In this document: positions 12,740 to 27,800 of the stretch, piece by piece | How positions within the stretch are numbered: the stretch's first letter is position 1 | Layout: each line of letters opens with the position of its first letter | NCBI GenBank assembly: GCA_032622095.1 | Contig: CP136064.1 | Location: 129,257,605 to 129,321,604 of the forward strand | DNA length: 64,000 bases | Direction: 5' to 3' | Source: Siphonodentalium dalli | Taxonomy: Eukaryota; Mollusca; Scaphopoda; Gadilida; Siphonodentaliidae | The notes under the pieces: model-generated | What the model was told of the DNA's origin: nothing | Seen by the model: the letters and a program-made list of their open reading frames with translations, nothing else | Databases searched by the model: none | Program-made: the position numbers and the translations under genes

Positions 12740-15700
12740 TTACTGCGGAGCGTGTCTCACATAGGACGGTATAGAGACTCAGAGTGAATCTTACTACGGA
12801 GCGTGTCTCACATAGGACGGTATAGAGACTCGGACTGAATCTTACTGCGGAGCGTGTCTCAAACAGGACGGTATAGAGACTCAGAGTGAATCTTACTGCG
12901 AGCGTGTCTCACACAGGACGGTATAGAGACTCAGAGTGAATCTTACTACGGAGCGTGTCTCACACAGGACGGTATAGAGACTCAGAGTGAATCTTACTAC
13001 GGAGCGTGTCTCACACAGGACGGTATAGAGACTCAGACTGAATCTTACTGCGAGCGTGTCTCACACAGGACGGTATAGAGACTCAGACTGAATCTTACTG
13101 CGGAGCGTGTCTCACACAGGACGGTATAGAGACTCAGAGTGAATCTTACTGCGGAGCGTGTATCGCACAGGACGGTATAGAGACTCAGAGTGAATCTTAC
13201 TGCGGAGCGTGTCTCACACAGGACGGTATAGAGACTCAGACTGAATCTTACTACGGAGCGTGTCTCACACAGGACGGTATAGAGACTCAGACTGAATCTT
13301 ACTGCGGAGCGTGTCTCGCACAGGACGATATAGAGACTCAGAGTGAATCTTACTGCGGAGCGTGTCTCGCACAGGACGGTATAGAGACTCAGAGTGAATC
13401 TTACTGCGGAGCGTGTCTCACATAGGACGGTATAGAGACTCAGACTGAATCTTACTGCGGAGCGTGTCTCACACAGGACGGTATAGAGACTCAGAGTGAA
13501 TCTTACTGCGGAGCGTGTCTCACACAGGACGGTATAGAGACTCAGACTGAATCTTACTGCGGAGCGTGTCTCACACAGGACGGTATAGAGACTCAGAGTG
13601 AATCTTACTACGGAGCGTGTAACACACAGGACGGTGTAGAGACTCAGAGTGAATCTTACTGCGGAGCGTGTCTCACACAGGACGGTATAGAGACTCAGAG
13701 TGAATCTTACTGCGGAGCGTGTCTCACACAGGACGGTATAGAGACTCAGAGTGAATCTTACTGCGGAGTGTGTCTCACACAGGACGGTATAGAGACTCAG
13801 AGTGAATCTTACTGCGGAGTGTGTCTCACACAGGACGGTATAGAGACTCAGAGTGAATCTTACTACGGAGCGTGTCTCACACAGGACGGTATAGAGACTC
13901 AGAGTGAATCTTACTACGGAGCGTGTCTCGCACAGGACGGTATAGAGACTCAGAGTGAATCTTACTACGGAGCGTGTCTCACACAGGACGGTATAGAGAC
14001 TCAGAGTGAATCTTACTACGGAGCGTGTCTCGCACAGGACGGTATAGAGACTCAGAGTGAATCTTACTACGGAGCGTGTCTCACACAGGACGGTATAGAG
14101 ACTCAGAGTGAATCTTACTGCGGAGCGTGTCTCACACAGGACGGTATAGAGACTCAGAGTGAATCTTACTGCGGAGCGTGTCTCACACAGGACGGTATAG
14201 ACACTCAGAGTGAATCTTACTACGGAGCGTGTCTCACACAGGACGGTATAGAGACTCAGACTGAATCTTACTACGGAGCGTGTCTCACACAGGACGGTAT
14301 AGAGACTCAGAGTGAATCTTACTGCGGAGCGTGTCTCACACAGGACGGTATAGAGACTCAGACTGAATCTTACTACGGAGCGTGTCTCACACAGGACGGT
14401 ATAGACACTCAGAGTGAATCTTACTACGGAGCGTGTATCGCACAGGACGGTATAGAGACTCAGAGTGAATCTGACATTAGAGCGTGTCTCACACAGGACG
14501 ATATAGAGACTCAGAGTGAATCTTACTACGGAGCGTGTCTCACACAGGACGGTATAGAGACTCAGAGTGAATCTTACTACGGAGCGTGTCTCACACAGGA
14601 CGGTATAGAGACTCAGAGTGAATCTGACATTAGAGCGTGTCTCACACAGGACGGTATAGAGACTCAGAGTGAATCTTACTGCGAGCGTGTCTCACACAGG
14701 ACGGTATAGAGACTCAGAGTGAATCTTACTGCGGAGCGTGTATCGCACAGGACGGTATAGAGACTCAGAGTGAATCTTACTGCGGAGCGTGTCTCACACA
14801 GGACGGTATAGAGACTCAGAGTGAATCTGACATTAGAGCGTATCTCACACAGGACGATATAGAGACTCAGAGTGAATCTTACTACGGAGCGTGTCTCACA
14901 CAGGACGGTATAGAGACTCAGACTGAATCTTACTGCGGAGCGTGTCTCACACAGGACGGTATAGAGACTCAGAGTGAATCTTACTACGGAGCGTGTCACA
15001 CACAGGACGGTATAGAGACTCAGATTGAATCTTACTACGGAGCGTGTCTCACACAGGACGGTGTAGATACTCAGAGTGAATCTTACTGCGGAGCGTGTCT
15101 CACACAGGACGGTATAGACACTCAGAGTGAATCTTACTACGGAGCGTGTATCGCACAGGACGGTATAGAGACTCAGAGTGAATCTTACTACGGAGCGTGT
15201 CTCACACAGGACGGTATAGAGACTCAGAGTGAATCTTACTACGGAGCATGTCTCACACAGGACGGTATAGAGACTCAGAGTGAATCTTACTACGGAGCGT
15301 GTCTCACACAGGACGGTGTAGATACTCAGAGTGAATCTTACTGCGGAGCGTGTCTCACACAGGACGGTATAGACACTCAGAGTGAATCTTACTACGGAGC
15401 GTGTATCGCACAGGACGGTATAGACACTCAGAGTGAATCTTACTACGGAGCGTGTATCGCACAGGACGGTATAGAGACTCAGACTGAATCTTACTACGGT
15501 GCGTGTCTCACACAGGACGGTATAGAGACTCAGAGTGAATCTGACATTAGAGCGTATCTCACACAGGACGGTATAGAGACTCAGAGTGAATCTTACTACG
15601 GAGCGTGTCTCGCACAGGACGATATAGAGACTCAGACTGAATCTTACTGCGGAGCGTGTCTCACACAGGACGGTATAGAGACTCAGACTGAATCTTACTG

Positions 15701-18700
15701 CGGAGCGTGTCTCACACAGGACGGTATAGAGACTCAGAGTGAATCTTACTACGGAGCGTGTCTCACACAGGACGATATAGAGACTCAGACTGAATCTTAC
15801 TGCGGAGCGTGTCTCACATAGGACGGTATAGAGACTCAGAGTGAATCTTACTACGGAGCGTGTCTCACATAGGACGGTATAGAGACTCAGACTGAATCTT
15901 ACTACGGAGCGTGTCTCACACAGGACGGTATAGAGACTCAGAGTGAATCTTACTACGGAGCGTGTCTCACACAGGACGGTATAGAGACTCAGAGTGAATC
16001 TTACTGCGAGCGTGTCTCACACAGGACGGTATAGAGACTCAGAGTGAATCTTACTACGGAGCGTGTCTCACACAGGACGGTATAGAGACTCAGAGTGAAT
16101 CTTACTACGGAGCGTGTCTCACACAGGACGGTATAGAGACTCAGACTGAATCTTACTGCGAGCGTGTCTCACACAGGACGGTATAGAGACTCAGAGTGAA
16201 TCTTACTGCGAGCGTGTCTCACACAGGACGGTATAGAGACTCAGACTGAATCTTACTGCGGAGCGTGTCTCACACAGGACGGTATAGAGACTCAGACTGA
16301 ATCTTACTGCGGAGCGTGTCTCACACAGGACGGTATAGAGACTCAGAGTGAATCTTACTGCGGAGCGTGTATCGCACAGGACGGTATAGAGACTCAGAGT
16401 GAATCTTACTGCGGAGCGTGTCTCACACAGGACGGTATAGAGACTCAGACTGAATCTTACTACGGAGCGTGTCTCACACAGGACGGTATAGAGACTCAGA
16501 CTGAATCTTACTGCGGAGCGTGTCTCGCACAGGACGATATAGAGACTCAGAGTGAATCTTACTGCGGAGCGTGTCTCGCACAGGACGGTATAGAGACTCA
16601 GAGTGAATCTTACTGCGGAGCGTGTCTCACATAGGACGGTATAGAGACTCAGACTGAATCTTACTGCGGAGCGTGTCTCACACAGGACGGTATAGAGACT
16701 CAGAGTGAATCTTACTGCGGAGCGTGTCTCACACAGGACGGTATAGAGACTCAGACTGAATCTTACTGCGGAGCGTGTCTCACACAGGACGGTATAGAGA
16801 CTCAGAGTGAATCTTACTACGGAGCGTGTAACACACAGGACGGTGTAGAGACTCAGAGTGAATCTTACTGCGGAGCGTGTCTCACACAGGACGGTATAGA
16901 GACTCAGAGTGAATCTTACTGCGGAGCGTGTCTCACACAGGACGGTATAGAGACTCAGAGTGAATCTTACTGCGGAGTGTGTCTCACACAGGACGGTATA
17001 GAGACTCAGAGTGAATCTTACTGCGGAGTGTGTCTCACACAGGACGGTATAGAGACTCAGAGTGAATCTTACTACGGAGCGTGTCTCACACAGGACGGTA
17101 TAGAGACTCAGAGTGAATCTCACTACGGAGCGTGTCTCGCACAGGACGGTATAGAGACTCAGAGTGAATCTTACTACGGAGCGTGTCTCACACAGGACGG
17201 TATAGAGACTCAGAGTGAATCTTACTACGGAGCGTGTCTCGCACAGGACGGTATAGAGACTCAGAGTGAATCTTACTACGGAGCGTGTCTCACACAGGAC
17301 GGTATAGAGACTCAGAGTGAATCTTACTGCGGAGCGTGTCTCACACAGGACGGTATAGAGACTCAGAGTGAATCTTACTGCGGAGCGTGTCTCACACAGG
17401 ACGGTATAGAGACTCAGAGTGAATCTTACTACGGAGCGTGTCTCACACAGGACGGTATAGAGACTCAGACTGAATCTTACTACGGAGCGTGTCTCACACA
17501 GGACGGTATAGAGACTCAGAGTGAATCTTACTGCGGAGCGTGTCTCACACAGGACGGTATAGAGACTCAGACTGAATCTTACTACGGAGCGTGTCTCACA
17601 CAGGACGGTATAGACACTCAGAGTGAATCTTACTACGGAGCGTGTATCGCACAGGACGGTATAGAGACTCAGAGTGAATCTGACATTAGAGCGTGTCTCA
17701 CACAGGACGATATAGAGACTCAGAGTGAATCTTACTACGGAGCGTGTCTCACACAGGACGGTATAGAGACTCAGAGTGAATCTTACTACGGAGCGTGTCT
17801 CACACAGGACGGTATAGAGACTCAGAGTGAATCTGACATTAGAGCGTGTCTCACACAGGACGGTATAGAGACTCAGAGTGAATCTTACTGCGAGCGTGTC
17901 TCACACAGGACGGTATAGAGACTCAGAGTGAATCTTACTGCGGAGCGTGTCTCACACAGGACGGTATAGAGACTCAGAGTGAATCTTACTGCGGAGCGTG
18001 TCTCACACAGGACGGTATAGAGACTCAGAGTGAATCTTACTGCGAGCGTGTCTCACACAGGACGGTATAGAGACTCAGAGTGAATCTTACTGCGGAGCGT
18101 GTATCGCACAGGACGGTATAGAGACTCAGAGTGAATCTTACTGCGGAGCGTGTCTCACACAGGACGGTATAGAGACTCAGAGTGAATCTGACATTAGAGC
18201 GTATCTCACACAGGACGATATAGAGACTCAGAGTGAATCTTACTACGGAGCGTGTCTCACACAGGACGGTATAGAGACTCAGACTGAATCTTACTGCGGA
18301 GCGTGTCTCACACAGGACGGTATAGAGACTCAGAGTGAATCTTACTACGGAGCGTGTCACACACAGGACGGTATAGAGACTCAGATTGAATCTTACTACG
18401 GAGCGTGTCTCACACAGGACGGTGTAGATACTCAGAGTGAATCTTACTGCGGAGCGTGTCTCACACAGGACGGTATAGACACTCAGAGTGAATCTTACTA
18501 CGGAGCGTGTATCGCACAGGACGGTATAGAGACTCAGAGTGAATCTTACTACGGAGCGTGTCTCACACAGGACGGTATAGAGACTCAGAGTGAATCTTAC
18601 TACGGAGCATGTCTCACACAGGACGGTATAGAGACTCAGAGTGAATCTTACTACGGAGCGTGTCTCACACAGGACGGTGTAGATACTCAGAGTGAATCTT

Positions 18701-18840
18701 ACTGCGGAGCGTGTCTCACACAGGACGGTATAGACACTCAGAGTGAATCTTACTACGGAGCGTGTATCGCACAGGACGGTATAGACACTCAGAGTGAATC
18801 TTACTACGGAGCGTGTATCGCACAGGACGGTATAGAGACT
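12740..18840 (+). repeat. Higher-order repeat of about 3.2 kb, two copies
   Basis: The monomer series starting near 12.74 kb recurs from about 15.81 kb. One long open stretch (13768-14709) is matched by 16977-17918 at an offset of 3209 bp with very few changes. After an extra block of about 152 bp in the second copy, the match resumes (14676-14999 with 18037-18360, offset 3361) and continues through the rare GACTCAGATTGAATC monomer (about 15020 and 18380). Confidence 0.85.
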
Positions 18841-21800
18841 CAGAGTGAATCTTACTACGGAGCGTGTATCGCACAGGACGGTATAGAGACTCAGAGTGAA
18901 TCTTACTGCGGAGCGTGTGTCTCACACAGGACGGTATAGAGACTCAGAGTGAATCTTACTACGGAGCGTGTCTCACACAGGACGGTATAGAGACTCAGAG
19001 TGAATCTTACTGCGGAGCGTGTCTCACACAGGACGGTAAAGAGACTCAGAGTGAATCTTACTACGGAGCGTGTCTCGCACAGGACGATATAGAGACTCAG
19101 AGTGAATCTTACTACGGAGCGTGTCTCACACAGGACGGTATAGACACTCAGAGTGAATCTTACTACGGAGCGTGTCTCACACAGGACGGTATAGACACTC
19201 AGAGTGAATCTTACTACGGAGCGTGTATCGCACAGGACGGTATAGACACTCAGAGTGAATCTTACTGCGGAGCGTGTATCGCACAGGACGGTATAGAGAC
19301 TCAGAGTGAATCTTACTACGGAGCGTGTATCGCACAGGACGGTATAGAGACTCAGAGTGAATCTTACTGCGGAGCGTGTCTCACACAGGACGGTATAGAG
19401 ACTCAGAGTGAATCTTACTGCGGAGCGTGTCTCACACAGGACGGTATAGAGACTCAGAGTGAATCTTACTACGGAGCGTGTCTCGCACAGGACGATATAG
19501 AGACTCAGAGTGAATCTTACTACGGAGCGTGTCTCACACAGGACGGTATAGAGACTCAGAGTGAATCTTACTACGGAGCGTGTCTCACACAGGACGGTAT
19601 AGAGACTCAGAGTGAATCTTACTACGGAGCGTGTCTCACACAGGACGGTATAGACACTCAGAGTGAATCTTACTACGGAGCGTGTATCGCACAGGACGGT
19701 ATAGAGACTCAGAGTGAATCTTACTGCGGAGCGTGTCTCACACAGGACGGTATAGAGACTCAGAGTGAATCTTACTACGGAGCGTGTCTCACACAGGACG
19801 GTATAGAGACTCAGAGTGAATCTTACTGCGGAGCGTGTCTCACACAGGACGGTAAAGAGACTCAGAGTGAATCTTACTACGGAGCGTGTCTCGCACAGGA
19901 CGATATAGAGACTCAGAGTGAATCTTACTACGGAGCGTGTCTCACACAGGACGGTATAGAGACTCAGAGTGAATCTTACTACGGAGCGTGTCTCACACAG
20001 GACGGTATAGAGACTCAGAGTGAATCTTACTACGGAGCGTGTCTCACACAGGACGGTATAGAGACTCAGAGTGAATCTTACTGCGGAGCGTGTCTCACAC
20101 AGGACGGTATAGAGACTCAGAGTGAATCTTACTACGGAGCGTGTCTCACACAGGACGGTATAGAGACTCAGAGTGAATCTGACATTAGAGCGTGTCTCAC
20201 ACAGGACGGTGTAGATACTCAGAGTGAATCTTACTGCGAGCGTGTCTCACACAGGACGGTATAGAGACTCAGAGTGAATCTTACTGCGGAGCGTGTCTCA
20301 CACAGGACGGTAAAGAGACTCAGAGTGAATCTTACTACGGAGCGTGTCTCACACAGGACGGTATAGAGACTCAGAGTGAATCTTACTACGGAGCGTGTCT
20401 CACACAGGACGGTATAGAGACTCAGAGTGAATCTTACTGCGGAGCGTGTCTCACACAGGACGGTATAGAGACTCAGAGTGAATCTTACTGCGGAGCGTGT
20501 CTCACACAGGACGGTATAGAGACTCAGAGTGAATCTTACTGCGGAGCGTGTCTCGCACAGGACGATATAGAGACTCAGAGTGAATCTTACTACGGAGCGT
20601 GTCTCACACAGGACGGTATAGAGACTCAGAGTGAATCTGACATTAGAGCGTGTCTCACACAGGACGGTGTAGATACTCAGAGTGAATCTTACTGCGAGCG
20701 TGTCTCACACAGGACGGTATAGAGACTCAGACTGAATCTTACTGCGGAGCGTGTCTCACACAGGACGGTATAGAGACTCAGAGTGAATCTTACTGCGGAG
20801 CGTGTCTCACACAGGACGGTATAGAGACTCAGAGTGAATCTTACTGCGGAGCGTGTCTCACACAGGACGGTATAGAGACTCAGACTGAATCTTACTACGG
20901 AGCGTGTCTCACACAGGACGGTATAGAGACTCAGAGTGAATCTTACTACGGAGCATGTCTCACACAGGACGGTATAGAGACTCAGAGTGAATCTTACTAC
21001 GGAGCATGTCTCACACAGGACGGTATAGAGACTCAGACTGAATCTTACTACGGAGCGTGTCTCACACAGGACGGTATAGAGACTCAGAGTGAATCTGACA
21101 TTAGAGCGTGTCTCACACAGGACGGTATAGAGACTCAGAGTGAATCTTACTACGGAGCGTGTATCGCACAGGACGGTATAGAGACTCAGAGTGAATCTTA
21201 CTGCGGAGCGTGTATCGCACAGGACGGTATAGAGACTCAGAGTGAATCTTACTGCGGAGCGTGTCTCACACAGGACGGTATAGAGACTCAGAGTGAATCT
21301 TACTACGGAGCGTGTCTCACACAGGACGGTATAGAGACTCAGAGTGAATCTTACTACGGAGCGTGTATCGCACAGGACGGTATAGAGACTCAGAGTGAAT
21401 CTTACTACGGAGCGTGTCTCGCACAGGACGGTATAGAGACTCAGAGTGAATCTTACTGCGAGCGTGTCTCACACAGGACGGTATAGAGACTCAGAGTGAA
21501 TCTTACTACGGAGCGTGTATCACAGGACGGTATAGAGACTCAGAGTGAATCTTACTGCGAGCGTGTCTCACACAGGACGGTATAGAGACTCAGAGTGAAT
21601 CTTTCTGCGGAGCGTGTCTCACACAGGACGGTATAGAGACTCAGAGTGAATCTTACTACGGAGCGTGTCTCACACAGGACGGTATAGAGACTCAGAGTGA
21701 ATCTTACTACGGAGCGTGTCTCGCACAGGACGATATATATAGAGACTCAGAGTGAATCTTACTGCGGAGCGTGTCTCGCACAGGACGGTATAGAGACTCA

Positions 21801-24800
21801 GAGTGAATCTGACATTAGAGCGTGTCTCACACAGGACGGTGTAGATACTCAGAGTGAATCTTACTGCGAGCGTGTCTCACACAGGACGGTATAGAGACTC
21901 AGAGTGAATCTTACTGCGGAGCGTGTCTCACACAGGACGGTATAGAGACTCAGAGTGAATCTTACTGCGGAGCGTGTCTCGCACAGGACGGTATAGAGAC
22001 TCAGAGTGAATCTTACTACGGAGCGTGTATCGCACAGGACGGTATAGAGACTCAGAGTGAATCTTACTACGGAGCGTGTCTCACACAGGACGGTATAGAG
22101 ACTCAGAGTGAATCTTACTGCGGAGCGTGTCTCACACAGGACGGTATAGAGACTCAGAGTGAATCTTACTGCGGAGCGTGTCTCGCACAGGACGGTATAG
22201 AGACTCAGAGTGAATCTTACTGCGGAGCGTGTATCGCACAGGACGGTATAGAGACTCAGAGTGAATCTTACTACGGAGCGTGTCTCACACAGGACGGTAT
22301 AGAGACTCAGAGTGAATCTTACTACGGAGCGTGTCTCACACAGGACGGTATAGAGACTCAGACTGAATCTTACTACGGAGCGTGTCTCACACAGGACGGT
22401 ATAGAGACTCAGAGTGAATCTTACTACGGAGCATGTCTCACACAGGACGGTATAGAGACTCAGAGTGAATCTTACTACGGAGCATGTCTCACACAGGACG
22501 GTATAGAGACTCAGACTGAATCTTACTACGGAGCGTGTCTCACACAGGACGGTATAGAGACTCAGAGTGAATCTGACATTAGAGCGTGTCTCACACAGGA
22601 CGGTATAGAGACTCAGAGTGAATCTTACTACGGAGCGTGTATCGCACAGGACGGTATAGAGACTCAGAGTGAATCTTACTACGGAGCGTGTCTCACACAG
22701 GACGGTATAGAGACTCAGAGGTGAATCTTACTACGGAGCGTGTATCGCACAGGACGGTATAGAGACTCAGAGTGAATCTTACTACGGAGCGTGTCTCGCA
22801 CAGGACGGTATAGAGACTCAGAGTGAATCTTACTGCGAGCGTGTCTCACACAGGACGGTATAGAGACTCAGAGTGAATCTTACTGCGGAGCGTGTCTCAC
22901 ACAGGACGGTATAGAGACTCAGAGTGAATCTTACTACGGAGCGTGTCTCACACAGGACGGTATAGAGACTCAGAGTGAATCTTACTGCGGAGCGTGTCTC
23001 ACACAGGACGGTATAGAGACTCAGAGTGAATCTTACTACGGAGCGTGTCTCACACAGGACGGTATAGAGACTCAGACTGAATCTTACTGCGGAGCGTGTC
23101 CTCACACAGGACGGTATAGAGACTCAGAGTGAATCTTCTGCGGAGCGTGTCTCACACAGGACGGTATAGAGACTCAGAGTGAATCTTACTGCGGAGCGTG
23201 TCTCACACAGGACGGTATAGAGACTCAGACTGAATCTTACTACGGAGCGTGTCTCACACAGGACGGTATAGAGACTCAGAGTGAATCTTACTACGGAGCA
23301 TGTCTCACACAGGACGGTATAGAGACTCAGACTGAATCTTACTACGGAGCGTGTCTCACACAGGACGGTATAGAGACTCAGAGTGAATCTTACTACGGAG
23401 CATGTCTCACACAGGACGGTATAGAGACTCAGAGTGAATCTTACTACGGAGCATGTCTCACACAGGACGGTATAGAGACTCAGAGTGAATCTTTACTGCG
23501 GAGCGTGGTCTCGCACAGGACGATATAGAGACTCAGAGTGAATCTTACTACGGAGCGTGTCTCACACAGGACGGTATAGAGACTCAGAGTGAATCTGACA
23601 TTAGAGCGTGTCTCACACAGGACGGTGTAGATACTCAGAGTGAATCTTACTGCGAGCGTGTCTCACACAGGACGGTATAGAGACTCAGACTGAATCTTAC
23701 TGCGGAGCGTGTCTCACACAGGACGGTATAGAGACTCAGAGTGAATCTTACTGCGGAGCGTGTCTCACACAGGACGGTATAGAGACTCAGAGTGAATCTT
23801 ACTGCGGAGCGTGTCTCACACAGGACGGTATAGAGACTCAGACTGAATCTTACTACGGAGCGTGTCTCACACAGGACGGTATAGAGACTCAGAGTGAATC
23901 TTACTACGGAGCATGTCTCACACAGGACGGTATAGAGACTCAGAGTGAATCTTACTACGGAGCATGTCTCACACAGGACGGTATAGAGACTCAGACTGAA
24001 TCTTACTACGGAGCGTGTCTCACACAGGACGGTATAGAGACTCAGAGTGAATCTGACATTAGAGCGTGTCTCACACAGGACGGTATAGAGACTCAGAGTG
24101 AATCTTACTACGGAGCGTGTATCGCACAGGACGGTATAGAGACTCAGAGTGAATCTTACTGCGGAGCGTGTATCGCACAGGACGGTATAGAGACTCAGAG
24201 TGAATCTTACTGCGGAGCGTGTCTCACACAGGACGGTATAGAGACTCAGAGTGAATCTTACTACGGAGCGTGTCTCACACAGGACGGTATAGAGACTCAG
24301 AGTGAATCTTACTACGGAGCGTGTATCGCACAGGACGGTATAGAGACTCAGAGTGAATCTTACTACGGAGCGTGTCTCGCACAGGACGGTATAGAGACTC
24401 AGAGTGAATCTTACTGCGAGCGTGTCTCACACAGGACGGTATAGAGACTCAGAGTGAATCTTACTACGGAGCGTGTATCACACAGGACGGTATAGAGACT
24501 CAGAGTGAATCTTACTGCGAGCGTGTCTCACACAGGACGGTATAGAGACTCAGAGTGAATCTTTCTGCGGAGCGTGTCTCACACAGGACGTATAGAGACT
24601 CAGAGTGAATCTTACTGCGGAGCGTGTCTCACACAGGACGGTATAGAGACTCAGAGTGAATCTTACTACGGAGCGTGTCTCGCACAGGACGATATATATA
24701 GAGACTCAGAGTGAATCTTACTGCGGAGCGTGTCTCGCACAGGACGGTATAGAGACTCAGAGTGAATCTGACATTAGAGCGTGTCTCACACAGGACGGTG

Positions 24801-27800
24801 TAGATACTCAGAGTGAATCTTACTGCGAGCGTGTCTCACACAGGACGGTATAGAGACTCAGAGTGAATCTTACTGCGGAGCGGTGTCTCACACAGGACGG
24901 TATAGAGACTCAGAGTGAATCTTACTGCGGAGCGTGTCTCGCACAGGACGGTATAGAGACTCAGAGTGAATCTTACTACGGAGCGTGTATCGCACAGGAC
25001 GGTATAGAGACTCAGAGTGAATCTTACTACGGAGCGTGTCTCACACAGGACGGTATAGAGACTCAGAGTGAATCTTACTGCGGAGCGTGTCTCACACAGG
25101 ACGGTATAGAGACTCAGAGTGAATCTTACTGCGGAGCGTGTCTCGCACAGGACGGTATAGAGACTCAGAGTGAATCTGACTGCGGAGCGTGTATCGCACA
25201 GGACGGTATAGAGACTCAGAGTGAATCTTACTACGGAGCGTGTCTCACACAGGACGGTATAGAGACTCAGAGTGAATCTTACTACGGAGCGTGTCTCACA
25301 CAGGACGGTATAGAGACTCAGACTGAATCTTACTACGGAGCGTGTCTCACACAGGACGGTATAGAGACTCAGAGTGAATCTTACTACGGAGCATGTCTCA
25401 CACAGGACGGTATAGAGACTCAGAGTGAATCTTACTACGGAGCATGTCTCACACAGGACGGTATAGAGACTCAGACTGAATCTTACTACGGAGCGTGTCT
25501 CACACAGGACGGTATAGAGACTCAGAGTGAATCTGACATTAGAGCGTGTCTCACACAGGACGGTATAGAGACTCAGAGTGAATCTTACTACGGAGCGTGT
25601 ATCGCACAGGACGGTATAGAGACTCAGAGTGAATCTTACTACGGAGCGTGTCTCACACAGGACGGTATAGAGACTCAGAGTGAATCTTACTACGGAGCGT
25701 GTATCGCACAGGACGGTTATAGAGACTCAGAGTGAATCTTACTACGGAGCGTGTCTCGCACAGGACGGTATAGAGACTCAGAGTGAATCTTACTGCGAGC
25801 GTGTCTCACACAGGACGGTATAGAGACTCAGAGTGAATCTTACTGCGGAGCGTGTCTCACACAGGACGGTATAGAGACTCAGAGTGAATCTTACTACGGA
25901 GCGTGTCTCACACAGGACGGTATAGAGACTCAGAGTGAATCTTACTGCGGAGCGTGTCTCACACAGGACGGTATAGAGACTCAGAGTGAATCTTACTACG
26001 GAGCGTGTCTCACACAGGACGGTATAGAGACTCAGACTGAATCTTACTGCGGAGCGTGTCTCACACAGGACGGTATAGAGACTCAGAGTGAATCTTTCTG
26101 CGGAGCGTGTCTCACACAAGGACGGTATAGAGACTCAGAGTGAATCTTACTGCGGAGCGTGTCTCACACAGACGGTATAGAGACTCAGACTGAATCTTAC
26201 TACGGAGCGTGTCTCACACAGGACGGTATAGAGACTCAGAGTGAATCTTACTACGGAGCATGTCTCACACAGGACGGTATAGAGACTCAGACTGAATCTT
26301 ACTACGGAGCGTGTCTCACACAGGACGGTATAGAGACTCAGAGTGAATCTTACTACGGAGCATGTCTCACACAGGACGGTATAGAGACTCAGAGTGAATC
26401 TTACTACGGAGCATGTCTCACACAGGACGGTATAGAGACTCAGACTGAATCTTACTACGGAGCGTGTCTCACACAGGACCGGTATAGAGACTCAGAGTGA
26501 ATCTGACATTAGAGCGTGTCTCACACAGGACGGTATAGAGACTCAGAGTGAATCTTACTACGGAGCGTGTATCGCACAGGACGGTATAGAGACTCAGAGT
26601 GAATCTTACTACGGAGCGTGTCTCACACAGGACGGTATAGAGACTCAGAGTGAATCTTACTACGGAGCGTGTATCGCACAGGACGGTATAGAGACTCAGA
26701 GTGAATCTTACTACGGAGCGTGTCTCGCACAGGACGGTATAGAGACTCAGAGTGAATCTTACTGCGAGCGTGTCTCACACAGGACGGTATAGAGACTCAG
26801 AGTGAATCTTACTACGGAGCGTGTCTCACACAGGACGGTATAGAGACTCAGACTGAATCTTACTGCGGAGCGTGTCTCACACAGGACGGTATAGAGACTC
26901 AGAGTGAATCTTACTACGGAGCGTGTCACACACAGGACGGTATAGAGACTCAGATTGAATCTTACTACGGAGCGTGTCTCACACAGGACGGTGTAGATAC
27001 TCAGAGTGAATCTTACTGCGGAGCGTGTCTCACACAGGACGGTATAGACACTCAGAGTGAATCTTACTACGGAGCGTGTATCGCACAGGACGGTATAGAG
27101 ACTCAGAGTGAATCTTACTACGGAGCGTGTCTCACACAGGACGGTATAGAGACTCAGAGTGAATCTTACTACGGAGCATGTCTCACACAGGACGGTATAG
27201 AGACTCAGAGTGAATCTTACTACGGAGCGTGTCTCACACAGGACGGTGTAGATACTCAGAGTGAATCTTACTGCGGAGCGTGTCTCACACAGGACGGTAT
27301 AGACACTCAGAGTGAATCTTACTACGGAGCGTGTATCGCACAGGACGGTATAGACACTCAGAGTGAATCTTACTACGGAGCGTGTATCGCACAGGACGGT
27401 ATAGAGACTCAGAGTGAATCTTACTACGGAGCGTGTATCGCAGGACGGTATAGAGACTCAGAGTGAATCTTACTGCGGAGCGTGTGTCCTCACACAGGAC
27501 GGTATAGGGACTCAGAGTGAATCTTACTACGGAGCGTGTCCTCACACAGGACGGTATAGAGACTCAGAGTGAATCTTACTGCGGAGCGTGTCTCACACAG
27601 GACGGTAAAGAGACTCAGAGTGAATCTTACTACGGAGCGTGTCTCGCACAGACGATATAGAGACTCAGAGTGAATCTTACTACGGAGCGTGTCTCACACA
27701 GGACGGTTATAGACACTCAGAGTGAATCTTACTACGGAGCGTGTCTCACACAGGACGGTATAGACACTCAGAGTGAATCTTACTACGGAGCGTGTATCGC

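Noticed and set aside
13768-20264. Plus-strand frames of 313, 313 and 449 codons as cysteine-bearing secreted proteins
   Set aside because: No signal peptide, they end at the GCGAGCG 50-bp monomer or other frame breaks, and identical neighbours arise from higher-order DNA duplication.
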